Position numbers and translations under genes: made by a program. Shown in pieces: positions 16,632-29,420 of a DNA stretch of 64,000 bases (within the stretch, counting starts at the first letter, position 1; every line of letters starts with the position of its first letter). The notes beneath the pieces are model-generated. The model was not told the DNA's origin, did no database searches, and saw only the letters and a program-made list of their open reading frames with translations. The stretch covers positions 3,913,001 to 3,977,000 of the forward strand of contig NZ_CP152052.1 in assembly GCF_038637725.1 (NCBI RefSeq), in the 5' to 3' direction. This DNA comes from Psychrobacillus sp. FSL H8-0483 (GTDB taxonomy: Bacteria > Bacillota > Bacilli > Bacillales_A > Planococcaceae).

Positions 16632-16657
16632 TAAATCATAAAAGCTTTGTAAGGTCA

Positions 16658-16732
16658 TGGCTGGGGTACCTGGATTCGAACCAGGGCATGACGGAATCAA
16701 AATCCGTTGCCTTACCGCTTGGCTATACCCCA
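16658..16732 (-). tRNA. tRNA-Gln (UUG)
   Basis: A 75-base cloverleaf with acceptor TGGGGTA/TACCCCA, discriminator G, anticodon loop TTTTGAT (anticodon TTG), and an encoded CCA end. Confidence 0.97.
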
Positions 16733-16738
16733 ATAAAC

Positions 16739-16822
16739 TGGTGGAGGGGGACGGATTCGAACCGCCGAACCCTAAGGAGCGGATTTACAGTCCGCCGCGT
16801 TTAGCCACTTCGCTACCCCTCC
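16739..16822 (-). tRNA. tRNA-Tyr (GUA)
   Basis: An 84-base class II tRNA with a long variable arm, acceptor GGAGGGG/CCCCTCC, anticodon loop CTGTAAA (anticodon GTA) and an encoded CCA end. Confidence 0.97.
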
Positions 16823-16844
16823 AAAGCTAAGTATATAAATAATA

Positions 16845-16920
16845 TGGTGGAGGATGACGGGCTCGAACCGCCGACCCTCTGCTTGTAAGGCAGATGCTCT
16901 CCCAGCTGAGCTAATCCTCC
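16845..16920 (-). tRNA. tRNA-Val (UAC)
   Basis: A 76-base cloverleaf with acceptor GGAGGAT/ATCCTCC, anticodon loop CTTACAA (anticodon TAC), T-loop GGTTCGAGCCC and an encoded CCA end. Confidence 0.97.
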
Positions 16921-17008
16921 TGGGTTTTAGAAATTGTCCAATAAGAAAAACCGGACAATAATGATAATAACATACTTTTCACTTAAGGACAAGTACTTTT
17001 TTTAAGAA

Positions 17009-17081
17009 AGCTTCCAACCGGATTTGAACCGGTGACCTCTTCCTTACCATGGAAGCACTCTACCTACTGAGCTATGGAAGC
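17009..17081 (-). tRNA. tRNA-Thr (GGU)
   Basis: A 73-base cloverleaf with acceptor GCTTCCA/TGGAAGC, anticodon loop ATGGTAA (anticodon GGT) and T-loop GGTTCAAATCC. The CCA end is not encoded. Confidence 0.97.
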
Positions 17082-17090
17082 AAAAAAAAA

Positions 17091-17165
17091 TGGCTCCGAA
17101 GGTAGGACTCGAACCTACGACCAATCGATTAACAGTCGATTGCTCTACCACTGAGCTACTTCGGA
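17091..17165 (-). tRNA. tRNA-Asn (GUU)
   Basis: A 75-base cloverleaf with acceptor TCCGAAG/CTTCGGA, anticodon loop CTGTTAA (anticodon GTT) and an encoded CCA end. It is the first gene of the tRNA operon, next to the promoter at 17195. Confidence 0.97.
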
Positions 17166-17194
17166 ACGTATTATCTAATTAAAGTACAAATATA

Positions 17195-17222
17195 ATTATA
17201 GCAAGTCTACTATAAATTTCAA
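17195..17222 (-). promoter_or_regulatory. Sigma-A promoter of the tRNA operon
   Basis: On the minus strand TTGAAA (17222-17217) and a perfect TATAAT (17200-17195) are separated by 16 bases and lie 30 bases upstream of tRNA-Asn, so the tRNAs need not be read through from the rRNA operon. Confidence 0.8.
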
Positions 17223-17517
17223 GCAATTTTTTTATTTTTTTCCTAATTTATAATGTGAAATTAATTGAAGTGAAAAAGAAGGATAAACTGGTCGGTCGAA
17301 GGGATGACTATGAACTATTTTTTGAATAAAACCACTTGAAATAAGTATCCTTAAGGAAATATTTTTAAAAAGAGAGTAGCTTTTCTTACCGTAACTGGAT
17401 GAACGAGACTATATCCTGAGTTGAATCGAGACCAAATGACGCATAACCAAGACCTATCCAACCAAATAAAAAAACATCAATAAAGAAGTTACCTATTTCC
17501 CAGTAATGACCTCTTGG

Positions 17518-17617
17518 TGCCCAGCGTAGTCCAACTCTTGAAGGGGGAAACTCCCAATTAACACCGGTACAAAGCTAACCTACCGCGTTCAGGCTGCGAA
17601 AGTAAATGGACGGCAGA
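17518..17617 (-). pseudogene. Degenerate second copy of 5S rRNA (3' end and adjoining terminator)
   Basis: The plus-strand text TGCCCAGCG, then AGTCC, ACTCTTG, AGGGGGAAAC, CCCAA and CCGCGTTC follows the intact 5S gene at 17801-17916 in the same order with many substitutions and small indels. Upstream (17481-17516) AAAGAAGTTACC...GACCTCTTGG parallels the rrn terminator at 17762-17797. The copy cannot fold as 5S rRNA. It looks like a decayed duplication of the 3' end of an rRNA operon lying between the functional 5S and the tRNA genes. Sequence from about 17225 to 17480 holds nothing else that I recognise. Confidence 0.7.
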
Positions 17618-17761
17618 TTTCTTCATCGTATGTAGTCATTCGGTTCTAACGTAGTCTATAAGCTCCGAGCCTCTCTGCTTGCTTCTTCGAACTCTTTGCC
17701 CCTCCTACGCTTTTTTATAAATAAAATAGATGTTTCCTTCGGTCTTCTTTTTCGAACACAA

Positions 17762-17797
17762 AAGAAGTCGTTACCGATTTCTCGGTAACGACTTCTT
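17762..17797 (-). terminator. rrn operon terminator
   Basis: A perfect 16-bp stem (AAGAAGTCGTTACCGA with its complement) and a 4-base loop lie directly behind the 5S gene on the minus strand, followed by a modest T-rich stretch. Confidence 0.85.
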
Positions 17798-17800
17798 AGT

Positions 17801-17916
<116 letters not shown>

Positions 17917-17974
17917 CCTTGAGTTGTTCACTCAAAACTGGATAAAAGACATTGAATTCTTCAAATTCTATTTT

Positions 17975-20901
<2,927 letters not shown>

Positions 20902-21126
20902 TAATATGGCTTCCAATTACTTGGAGTCCATTCAAAATTAGTAGTTAAAAGTACTACACAACATATAATCACCGAAGTGATTATAAATTGAATTTCTTGA
21001 ATTTGTTTCTTTCAATGTCGTTTTATCCAGTTTTCAAAGAACAAGTTTTCAAATGCTCATAAAAATGAACATTCAAAACTGAACTGCAAAACGTTAAGAT
21101 ACAGATAAAAATCTGTATTCCGTAAT

Positions 21127-22690
<1,564 letters not shown>

Positions 22691-22866
22691 AGAGAACTTA
22701 AAAAGCTCATTTATTTTGCTGGCATCATCATTAAATGATGTCAAAATTGTTTTGCTATCAAGCTAACCGAAGTTAGTCTTTCAAGCTATATGTCTTAACG
22801 TTTTGCATGTTCAGTTTTCAATGTTCATGTTGTTGATGTTGCCGCTTTGTTTTGGCGACCTTTGTA

Positions 22867-22895
22867 TCTTAACATCGTTTTAACATGAATGTCAA
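22867..22895 (-). promoter_or_regulatory. rRNA operon promoter
   Basis: On the minus strand a perfect TTGACA (22895-22890) and TTAAGA (22872-22867) are separated by 17 bases, about 175 bases upstream of the 16S gene. Only this one promoter was identified; others may overlap the divergent gene. Confidence 0.75.
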
Positions 22896-22944
22896 CACTA
22901 AATCATAAAATTAATTAAAACGATTGGAAAAGGTGTGTGTTCAG

Positions 22945-23607
22945 TTGAAGAAAAAGTTGTTATTAGTAGGGCCATTAATGCTTATATTTGTTCTTCTTTT
23001 GTTTATCATTCCAAGTAATTACTCTTCTATACTTCCTGTTTTTCAAGTTACAGAAAAACCAAGTGTTATTTCAAAAGGGACATATGGGAACACAGTTACG
23101 ATTGATTTGACCTTTGGTAAAGAAGAAATAGAGACACTCTTAAACAGTTTAGAAGCCCCATATCCACAATTTTTCATGAGTATTGAATGGATTGAACGAT
23201 CTGAAACCATTTTAGAACTTATGAAAGAAAAGCATATGCCGATTGGACTTTTAGGCCAAGAAGGTTCTAACTATATAGAGAATCCTGATTTATTCAAAAA
23301 AGAGATCGAGCGATTTGAGCGTGCTATTGGGGAAAAGCCACTTTGGTTTCGAACAAAAGATTATGAATTTCCAATGGAGCTCCAACAGAGTGCTTGGCAA
23401 GAGGAAGTGAATTTACTTGGCTCAAGTAAGTATTGGGGAAAAGGGAACCTAGTATTAGAAAAAGGAGATATTCTCTCCGTTCCAATGCATCAAGAGGAAA
23501 AAGTAGAAATAAACCAACTCACAAAATTTCTGAAATCACAACCATTTATTACGATTGAACAAAATTTATTTGCACTAAATATGAAAAAGAAGTCATATCC
23601 TGAATAA
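22945..23607 (+). CDS. pdaB: PdaB-like polysaccharide-deacetylase-fold protein, apparently catalytically degenerate
   Basis: The TTG at 22945 is the likely start (220 residues, KKKLLLVGPLMLIFV) because AAAGGTG precedes it; a longer frame begins at TTG 22924. An N-terminal membrane anchor (about residues 4-22) is followed by a region that follows the NodB deacetylase outline (DLTFGKEEIETLLNSL, then FFMSIEWIERSETILELM, then LFKKEIERFERAIGEKPLWFR). The metal-binding TFDD and HxxxH motifs are not there (TFGKE and LLGQEGSN at the corresponding places). Position between kbaA and the rRNA operon is that of B. subtilis pdaB (ybaN), a spore-cortex gene, itself an atypical family member. It is therefore probably the orthologue, but fast evolving and possibly non-enzymatic. 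Confidence 0.65.
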   Translation: MKKKLLLVGPLMLIFVLLLFIIPSNYSSILPVFQVTEKPSVISKGTYGNTVTIDLTFGKEEIETLLNSLEAPYPQFFMSIEWIERSETILELMKEKHMPIGLLGQEGSNYIENPDLFKKEIERFERAIGEKPLWFRTKDYEFPMELQQSAWQEEVNLLGSSKYWGKGNLVLEKGDILSVPMHQEEKVEINQLTKFLKSQPFITIEQNLFALNMKKKSYPE

Positions 23608-23610
23608 GAA

Positions 23611-23643
23611 AAAACTGCTCCGACATTTAGTCAGGGCAGTTTT
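23611..23643. terminator. Bidirectional terminator between pdaB-like gene and kbaA
   Basis: AAAACTGC pairs with GCAGTTTT and both flanks are A- or T-rich, so the hairpin can serve the converging genes on both strands. Confidence 0.75.
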
Positions 23644-23646
23644 CTT

Positions 23647-24327
23647 TTATTTTGTTTTTACAGCTGCTGCTTCTCTTCTTGCTTTTCTGCGAGCTTCTAG
23701 CTTTGAACGGTCTTCATCCGATTTTGCATTATATTTTGGCAAAGCTAATAATTGGAATGCATTTACTGCAAGAATCGGGAATAGTAATAATGTTACCCAA
23801 CTATCTACATTGTCAGCTCTTACCATAAGTACAGGTAACCATTCAAGTGTCGAAACAACAATCATAAAGAATAAAGCAGATATAAGAGCATGTTTTTTTG
23901 TCATATTGGCTTTTACTATCGCAACCACTACTGAGGTGATGATTAAAACTGCAAGTAAAATTACGTATAGCCATATTTGCTCTGTTGTTTCCGCATTGGG
24001 TCTAAATCGAAACATGATTAAATCAAAAATCACGAATGCAATAATTAGTAACTGAACCCAATTCCATAGGGTGAGGGTTCTAAATATATTAACACCCATT
24101 TGATGAATGGTTAAATAAGCAAAGTAACCCATTTGTGCAATTACACTTACTGTAAAGCCCATTACTACCATAAACGCAAGAGCAGCAAAAAACTCACTCC
24201 ATTGTCCTGCTTCATAATATTTCGCGAAGGCGTCATCCCAACGTATAAATAAACCTAAAACACCTGTTATTAAGCCACCAATTAGCATGGCATTCATAAA
24301 GAATTTAAACCAATTTCGTATAGTCAC
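23647..24327 (-). CDS. kbaA: KinB-signalling pathway activation protein KbaA
   Basis: A 226-residue integral membrane protein with about six predicted membrane segments and a basic C-terminal tail (KLEARRKARREAAAVKTK). The conserved block QMGYFAYLTIHQMGVNIFR near residues 66-84 and the gene position next to gerD and pdaB match KbaA of B. subtilis, which is needed for activation of the sporulation kinase KinB. Identification rests on synteny plus overall pattern rather than on a catalytic motif. It shares a bidirectional terminator with the converging pdaB-like gene. Confidence 0.82.
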   Translation of the reverse strand: MTIRNWFKFFMNAMLIGGLITGVLGLFIRWDDAFAKYYEAGQWSEFFAALAFMVVMGFTVSVIAQMGYFAYLTIHQMGVNIFRTLTLWNWVQLLIIAFVIFDLIMFRFRPNAETTEQIWLYVILLAVLIITSVVVAIVKANMTKKHALISALFFMIVVSTLEWLPVLMVRADNVDSWVTLLLFPILAVNAFQLLALPKYNAKSDEDRSKLEARRKARREAAAVKTK

Positions 24328-24460
24328 GCAAGATTTCCTCCATCTTCTCTATTTCCTCTTTAAATTGTAACAACGATTTCACCAAAAATCTATTTCTTCG
24401 TAGATGCTATACATATTTCTGTAACAGATGTGAACAATAATTGAAAGGATGGTGATATAA

Positions 24461-25042
24461 ATGAAATATTTCGCCCTTATTTTATTGAGTCTTGGGCTTC
24501 TTGCTGGTTGTAGCGGCTCTCCTTCTACTCCTCCTTCCTATGAGGAGAATAAAAAAATGATGATTGACGCTTTGCAATCAGAGGATGGAAAAAAGGCAAT
24601 CCAAAAGCTCTTAGAAGATCCCAAATTTAAAGAGTTGTTAGTCATTGATAGCGAGCAAGTGAAGAAATCTGTTGAGAAAACAATGTTGTCCAAAGAAGCA
24701 GAAGATTTTTGGAAGGAAATTTACCAAGACCCTAAATTTACAGAGACAATGGCAAAAAGTATGATGAAACAACAAGAAGAGTTAATGAAATCTTTAATGA
24801 AGGACCCAACTTACTTAAAAGATTTAGAAGGCTTTTTTGGTTCGGCCGATATGAAAAAGGAATTAGAAAAAATTCTTAAATCCACCGATATGCGAAAAGA
24901 AATGGAAAAAGTGGTAGAAGAAACAATTAAAAGCCCTTTATTGCAAACAAAGTGGCAGAAATTGATTGAAGAAGCCGGGTCACAAAGCGGAGGTGGATCT
25001 TCTTCTGGTGGTCAGGAAAAACAAGGTGATTCAGCAAAATAA
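24461..25042 (+). CDS. gerD: Spore germination lipoprotein GerD
   Basis: A 193-residue lipoprotein whose signal peptide ends in LLAGC, giving the lipid-modified cysteine at residue 17. The mature part is rich in charged helices (repeated KDP, KELEKILKSTDMRKEMEK) as in GerD, which clusters nutrient germinant receptors in the spore inner membrane and speeds germination. The tail is Gly/Ser-rich, as is usual. It lies between salA and kbaA as in B. subtilis, where it is expressed in the forespore; I could not make out a secure SigG promoter. Confidence 0.92.
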   Translation: MKYFALILLSLGLLAGCSGSPSTPPSYEENKKMMIDALQSEDGKKAIQKLLEDPKFKELLVIDSEQVKKSVEKTMLSKEAEDFWKEIYQDPKFTETMAKSMMKQQEELMKSLMKDPTYLKDLEGFFGSADMKKELEKILKSTDMRKEMEKVVEETIKSPLLQTKWQKLIEEAGSQSGGGSSSGGQEKQGDSAK

Positions 25043-25069
25043 GGCCGCTCCATTTCTGGAAACGGCCTT
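25041..25069. terminator. Terminator shared by gerD and salA
   Basis: AAGGCCG pairs with CGGCCTT around a 15-base loop and is followed by TTTTCTT on the plus strand. It overlaps the gerD stop codon and sits 4 bases from the salA stop, so both converging genes can use it. Confidence 0.75.
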
Positions 25070-25073
25070 TTTC

Positions 25074-26126
25074 TTATGCTTTTTCAATAACTTTCTGAGC
25101 AATTTCTAAATAAATTTTTCCTGTTTCATGCGTCTCTGCGTATACAGAAGGTGCAAAGTCAATATCATTCCAATCTGGTTGACCTAATGGAAGTTGTCCA
25201 ATTAATTCTGTGCGCAGTTCGTCTGCAAGTTTTGGTCCGCCACCTTTACCGAAGACGAATTCTCGTTCTCCTGTAGACTTAGCCTCATACCACGACATAT
25301 TTTCTATAACCCCAAGAATTTCATGGTCTGTTTGTAGAGCCATAGCCCCTGCTCTAGCAGCAACGAAAGCCGCTGTCGGATGTGGTGTTGTTACAACAAT
25401 TTCTTTAGATGCCGGTAACATTTGGTGAATATCTAATGCAACATCTCCTGTACCGGGAGGAAGATCTAATAGTAAAAAGTCTAATTCGCCCCATTCTACA
25501 TCTTTAAAGAATTGGTCTAATACCTTTCCAAGCATTGGCCCGCGCCACACTACTGGTGTATTGTTTTCCACAAAGAATCCCATGGAAATAATCTTTACCC
25601 CTTTACGTTCTACAGGAATAATTCGGTCTTCTTTAATTTGTGGTGTATCTTTAACCCCCATCATATCAGGTACGCTAAAGCCATAAATGTCAGCATCCAC
25701 TAACCCTACTTTTTTACCTAAGCGGGCAAGAGCTACTGCTAAGTTTACAGACACTGTTGATTTACCAACTCCACCTTTACCAGATGCGATAGAGATTATT
25801 TTCACTTTGCTATTTGGAGAAAGAATACTTTCATTGTCACTTTCTTTTGCTTGACCTCGGAATTGTTCCAATACCTCTTTTGAAAGTTCTTCAAAACGAA
25901 TACCAACTGTAGCGGCTCCAGCATTTTTTAACAATTCCACTACTTTTCCTTGCAATTGCATTTGTTCCGCAGAGTTAATCTTAGCGATGGCTAATTTCAC
26001 ACTAACATGATTTTTTTCTTCTTTTATCGATACTTCTGAAATTCCGTTTGTTTCTTCTAGAGTTCTATGTAAAAATGGATCATTTAATTCCCCAAGTAAC
26101 GTACGAACTTGTTGCTCATTAATCAT
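25074..26126 (-). CDS. salA: Mrp/NBP35-family P-loop ATPase SalA
   Basis: I start the gene at the ATG at 26126 (350 residues, MINEQQVRTLLGEL), preceded by AAGGGAGTG; a longer frame from 26174 has no such site. An N-terminal MIP18/DUF59-type domain (about 1-90) is followed by a deviant Walker A GKGGVGKST (about 115-123) and an ATPase domain with DADIYGFSVP and LLDLPPGTGD. Mrp proteins are iron-sulfur carrier ATPases in many bacteria; in B. subtilis SalA also acts as a regulator of scoC. No CxxC cluster ligand is seen in the C-terminal part, as in SalA. The place next to gerD is conserved. Confidence 0.92.
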   Translation of the reverse strand: MINEQQVRTLLGELNDPFLHRTLEETNGISEVSIKEEKNHVSVKLAIAKINSAEQMQLQGKVVELLKNAGAATVGIRFEELSKEVLEQFRGQAKESDNESILSPNSKVKIISIASGKGGVGKSTVSVNLAVALARLGKKVGLVDADIYGFSVPDMMGVKDTPQIKEDRIIPVERKGVKIISMGFFVENNTPVVWRGPMLGKVLDQFFKDVEWGELDFLLLDLPPGTGDVALDIHQMLPASKEIVVTTPHPTAAFVAARAGAMALQTDHEILGVIENMSWYEAKSTGEREFVFGKGGGPKLADELRTELIGQLPLGQPDWNDIDFAPSVYAETHETGKIYLEIAQKVIEKA

Positions 26127-26204
26127 TTGTAGACACTCCCTTTTTAGATAACTATTTGCATTATAGTATACCATACACGAGTGTCTACAATCCTAATCAT
26201 TGGC

Positions 26205-26924
26205 TCAGTACATATTATCTTCTACGAAACGGCGTACACCTTCTGCAATTGCATCAACCATTTGATTTTGGTATTTGTCTGATTTTAGCAGTTCTCTTTC
26301 TTCATTATTACTTAAGAACCCTGTTTCTACTAGTACTGCCGGTGCCTTTGCCTTTTTCAGAATATAGACCTGTTTAATCGATAGCGCTTCTCTTTCCGTG
26401 TTTCCTATATTTTTTCGGATGGAACCTTGAATGGATTTAGCTAATAGCTCTCCTCCCTCATGTCCTTGTGCGTGATAAAATACTTGCGCACCTCTCCATC
26501 TCTCTTCAGGAACGGCATTTACATGTAAACTTAAAACAATATCTGCTTCCGAGTTATTCATAATTTCTTCACGAAGAAGCAAGTCCGCACGCTTCCTAGC
26601 ACGTGTAGTTGGGAAATCTTCATCAGGAGTGTGCTCGGATAACGCATCTCCTTCTTTAGTGCGAGTCATCACAACTGTTGCTCCTTGCGCTTTTAGTTGT
26701 TTCTGTAATTTGAGAGACATGGCTAGTGTAATATCTCGTTCAACTGTTTCTCCATGGCTTGCACCACCATCAATCCCACCATGTCCTGGATCAATGACAA
26801 TTTTAACTCCACTTAATGGATCGGGTAGGAAAAAACCAACATCACTTGCTCTAGTTCCGTATACAACTGCTAGTAAGGAAATCAAAAATAATACGCTGAT
26901 GGTTAACCACTTTTTCAGGTTCAT
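26205..26924 (-). CDS. cwlD: N-acetylmuramoyl-L-alanine amidase CwlD (germination-specific)
   Basis: A membrane-anchored amidase_3 enzyme that removes the peptide from muramic acid so that muramic-delta-lactam can be formed in spore cortex. The zinc ligands and catalytic residues are in IDPGHGGIDGGA, GETVERD, LHVNA and VETGFLSN. The N-terminus (MNLKKWLTISVLFLISLLAVV) is a signal anchor. Start choice is uncertain: the ATG at 26924 fits homologues, but AAGGAG is only two bases away, and in-frame starts at 26942 (ATG) and 26960 (TTG) are possible. It is followed by the salA-gerD-kbaA set as in B. subtilis. Confidence 0.93.
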   Translation of the reverse strand: MNLKKWLTISVLFLISLLAVVYGTRASDVGFFLPDPLSGVKIVIDPGHGGIDGGASHGETVERDITLAMSLKLQKQLKAQGATVVMTRTKEGDALSEHTPDEDFPTTRARKRADLLLREEIMNNSEADIVLSLHVNAVPEERWRGAQVFYHAQGHEGGELLAKSIQGSIRKNIGNTEREALSIKQVYILKKAKAPAVLVETGFLSNNEERELLKSDKYQNQMVDAIAEGVRRFVEDNMY

Positions 26925-26969
26925 CGCTCCTTTTTCACTCATTATACGTATGAGGGACAAAGAGTATGA

Positions 26970-28154
26970 TTATAATTGTTTCTGTATTTTGGAGCTAAAA
27001 TAAAAGGATGGAATAGCAAGTAACGTGATAAATCCAATGATAGTAAAGACAAGTACTCCGCTATCCAAGCTGTCTAATAGAACCCCGCCTAAACTTGGCC
27101 CAGCTATACTTCCGATAGACTTCACTCCCGATAGAGCAAAATACATTCCTTTTTCGTGATCAGCACACATTCCATCCAGATGGATATCCACCATCGTGAA
27201 GACTAATACTTCTCCAGTAGTAAAAATGATCATAGAAATAATTAAGATAAAAATGTGCTCACTCTGCCCAAAGAAAAACAAACCTACGGATAATAACCCA
27301 CTGCCAATGATCAAGGAAGTCGTTGTACTTATCATTTCTCCAAGCTTATAAACGAAATATTGAATGACTAATACCGTAATTGCATTTGTTGTGATGAGCC
27401 ACGCAAAATATTGAATCGCCAGCTCGTGATGAAATGTTTTTCCTAAGTACTGACTAAATGTAGAATCAAATTGACTGTAACCAAAGCTAATGAAGATTAG
27501 TGCTAACACAAATATTCCAAATGCATAATCTTTCTTGAATACATGGAACGATTGAAAGATGGAATACTTATTTGGATTCGGAGCTACTTGTTTTATTGGA
27601 TATTTTTTAAAAATAATTGCAAAGATAAAGATATTAATAAAGAAAATAAACCCAACTGCAAAAAATAGCTTCTCCATCCCGAATTGTTGGAAGTACACAG
27701 ATGTAAGTGGAGCAATTGCAGCCGAAATGTTAATTAAAAAATATCGGATGTTGAATATTAATCGTCTGTTTTCTGGTTCCGTGTAAAGACTTAAGAGCAC
27801 CCTATATGTAGGCTCAACAATTGCTTGACTGGCCCCAAGTATCGCAGCGAACACTATAAACCCAGCATACTGATCAATAAAAGGGAAATACACATAACAT
27901 CCCAAATAACCAATTAATCCAGTAATAATCACTTTATTCTTTGGAAACTTATCAATAAATGGCCCCACAAAGAAACTCATTATTAAATTGGATAACGCTA
28001 GCGTCGAAATAATCGTTCCTATTTGAACACCTGAGTAATGAAATTCATTTAGTAAAAACAGCGTCAAGTATGGTAACACCAAAAAAGTTCCAAATCGTGC
28101 AATAAAAATACTAACTAAAATCGTAGAAGTCACGACATTAAATTTACTTTTCAT
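26970..28154 (-). CDS. Major facilitator superfamily transporter
   Basis: A 394-residue protein with about 12 predicted membrane segments. The loop after the second segment reads GPFIDKFPKNKVIITG, the usual MFS motif A position (G-x-x-x-D-x-x-P-x-K), and the two halves are joined by the soluble stretch IFKKYPIKQVAPNPNKYS near residues 180-198. It looks like a drug/metabolite exporter of the proton-antiport kind, but the substrate is unknown. It occupies the place between rpsI and cwlD where B. subtilis has ybaJ and ybaK, so it is a local replacement or insertion. Confidence 0.9.
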   Translation of the reverse strand: MKSKFNVVTSTILVSIFIARFGTFLVLPYLTLFLLNEFHYSGVQIGTIISTLALSNLIMSFFVGPFIDKFPKNKVIITGLIGYLGCYVYFPFIDQYAGFIVFAAILGASQAIVEPTYRVLLSLYTEPENRRLIFNIRYFLINISAAIAPLTSVYFQQFGMEKLFFAVGFIFFINIFIFAIIFKKYPIKQVAPNPNKYSIFQSFHVFKKDYAFGIFVLALIFISFGYSQFDSTFSQYLGKTFHHELAIQYFAWLITTNAITVLVIQYFVYKLGEMISTTTSLIIGSGLLSVGLFFFGQSEHIFILIISMIIFTTGEVLVFTMVDIHLDGMCADHEKGMYFALSGVKSIGSIAGPSLGGVLLDSLDSGVLVFTIIGFITLLAIPSFYFSSKIQKQL

Positions 28155-28345
28155 ATAGTACCTCGTTTCCCCGCAAAATTCCTTATATAGTCATAGAAGA
28201 ATCAAAACTTCCTCATTTTTTTGCATTTCATAAATATTTAATTAATATACACCTCTCCCAAACCGGACACAATCCTTTTTTAACCAATATTACTCACTCT
28301 ACTCATCTGGCAGTTTCCTATCACTCACTCTTTCTGCGCACAAAA

Positions 28346-28379
28346 AAAGCACTCCTCGAGAAGTCTCGAGAAGTGCTTT
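28346..28379 (-). terminator. Terminator of the rplM-rpsI operon
   Basis: A stem of 15 positions with one mismatch (AAAGCACTCCTCGAG with CTCGAGAAGTGCTTT) and a 4-base loop runs into TTTTTTTG on the minus strand, 17 bases after rpsI. Confidence 0.9.
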
Positions 28380-28396
28380 GAACTGATAATATAAAA

Positions 28397-28789
28397 TTAA
28401 CGTTTTGAGAACTGAGGTGCACGACGAGCGCCTTTAAGTCCTGGTTTTTTACGTTCTTTCATACGTGGGTCACGTGTTAAGAATCCTGCAGATTTTAAAG
28501 CTGGACGGAAATCAGGGTCTACTGTAAGTAGTGCACGTGCAATACCGTGACGGATTGCTCCTGCTTGACCTGTGAATCCACCACCGTTAACGTTTACGTG
28601 TACATCGTAGCTACCTAATGTTTGAGTAGTTACTAATGGTTGTTTAATAATTTCACGTAAAGTTTCGTATGGTACGTAATCTTCTACGTCACGTTTGTTG
28701 ATAACGATATTTCCTTCGCCTGGTACTAAACGTACGCGTGCTACTGAACTTTTACGGCGACCAGTGCCGATATATTGAACTTGTGCCAA
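28397..28789 (-). CDS. rpsI: 30S ribosomal protein S9
   Basis: A full-length 130-residue uS9, which reaches the ribosomal P site with its basic C-terminal tail. The start [21 protein letters not shown] and the end [11 protein letters not shown] are diagnostic; the terminal Lys-Arg contacts P-site tRNA. It is co-transcribed with rplM, 25 bases downstream of it, and followed by a strong terminator. Confidence 0.98.
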   Translation of the reverse strand: MAQVQYIGTGRRKSSVARVRLVPGEGNIVINKRDVEDYVPYETLREIIKQPLVTTQTLGSYDVHVNVNGGGFTGQAGAIRHGIARALLTVDPDFRPALKSAGFLTRDPRMKERKKPGLKGARRAPQFSKR

Positions 28790-28814
28790 GTGTATGTCCT
28801 CCTCTTAATAATAA

Positions 28815-29252
28815 TTATCCGCGAAGCTCGTATGCTTCTGGTTTTTGTGCTGCATGTGGATGCTCTGCTCCAGCGTAAACGTTAAGTTTAGTAAACATTT
28901 GACGTCCTAAAGAGTTTTTAGGAAGCATTCCTTTGATTGCTAATTCAAGCATTTTAGTTGGGTACTTAGTACGCATTTCTAAAGCTGTACGTTGTTTAAG
29001 TCCACCAGCAAATTGAGTGTGACGGTAGTAAATTTTGTCATTTAACTTGTTCCCAGTTAAATGAATTTTTTCAGCGTTGATGATGATAACGTGATCACCT
29101 GTGTCAACGTTTGGTGTAAATGTTGGTTTGTTTTTTCCACGTAAAATAGCTGCTACTTCAGAAGCAAGGCGACCAAGAGTTTGGCCTTCTGCGTCTACTA
29201 CTAACCATTTACGTTCTACTTCGTGACCTTTAGCCATGAATGTTGTACGCAT
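28815..29252 (-). CDS. rplM: 50S ribosomal protein L13
   Basis: A 145-residue uL13, an early-assembly protein of the large subunit. The family core ([18 protein letters not shown] and [15 protein letters not shown]) is complete. The ribosome binding site TTAGGAGG precedes the ATG at 29252. It is the first gene of rplM-rpsI, driven by a promoter at 29360-29388 with a roughly 100-base leader that may be an autoregulatory L13 leader. Confidence 0.98.
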   Translation of the reverse strand: MRTTFMAKGHEVERKWLVVDAEGQTLGRLASEVAAILRGKNKPTFTPNVDTGDHVIIINAEKIHLTGNKLNDKIYYRHTQFAGGLKQRTALEMRTKYPTKMLELAIKGMLPKNSLGRQMFTKLNVYAGAEHPHAAQKPEAYELRG

Positions 29253-29353
29253 GTATTTTGTCCTCCTAATTCAATCATAATCGATCTAAAATTTTCTATA
29301 TCCTCATACCAATAAGTTTCGGGGCTTATATTGTGGGGTTAATGAAAATACCA
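29253..29353 (-). ncRNA. Candidate L13 leader RNA
   Basis: The 5' untranslated region of rplM between promoter and start contains paired short segments (AACCCCACA near the 5' side, AAGCCCCGAAACTT in the middle). It occupies the place where Firmicutes carry the L13 ribosomal protein leader that lets L13 repress its own mRNA. I cannot fold it reliably here. Confidence 0.4.
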
Positions 29354-29359
29354 TACATC

Positions 29360-29388
29360 ATCATAACCCGGATATACGATATAGTCAA
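29360..29388 (-). promoter_or_regulatory. Sigma-A promoter of rplM-rpsI
   Basis: On the minus strand TTGACT (29388-29383) and TATGAT (29365-29360) have a 17-base spacer. It lies between truA and rplM, uncoupling them from the upstream ECF operon. Confidence 0.8.
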
Positions 29389-29420
29389 GCATTTTTCCAA
29401 AAACACCTGGTGAAGTTGCT

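Noticed and set aside
16545-16733. 62-codon frame across tRNA-Ala and tRNA-Gln
   Set aside because: It is composed of tRNA sequence.
17340-17480. Segment between tRNA promoter and 5S remnant checked for a decayed tRNA
   Set aside because: No anticodon arm or T-loop could be aligned.
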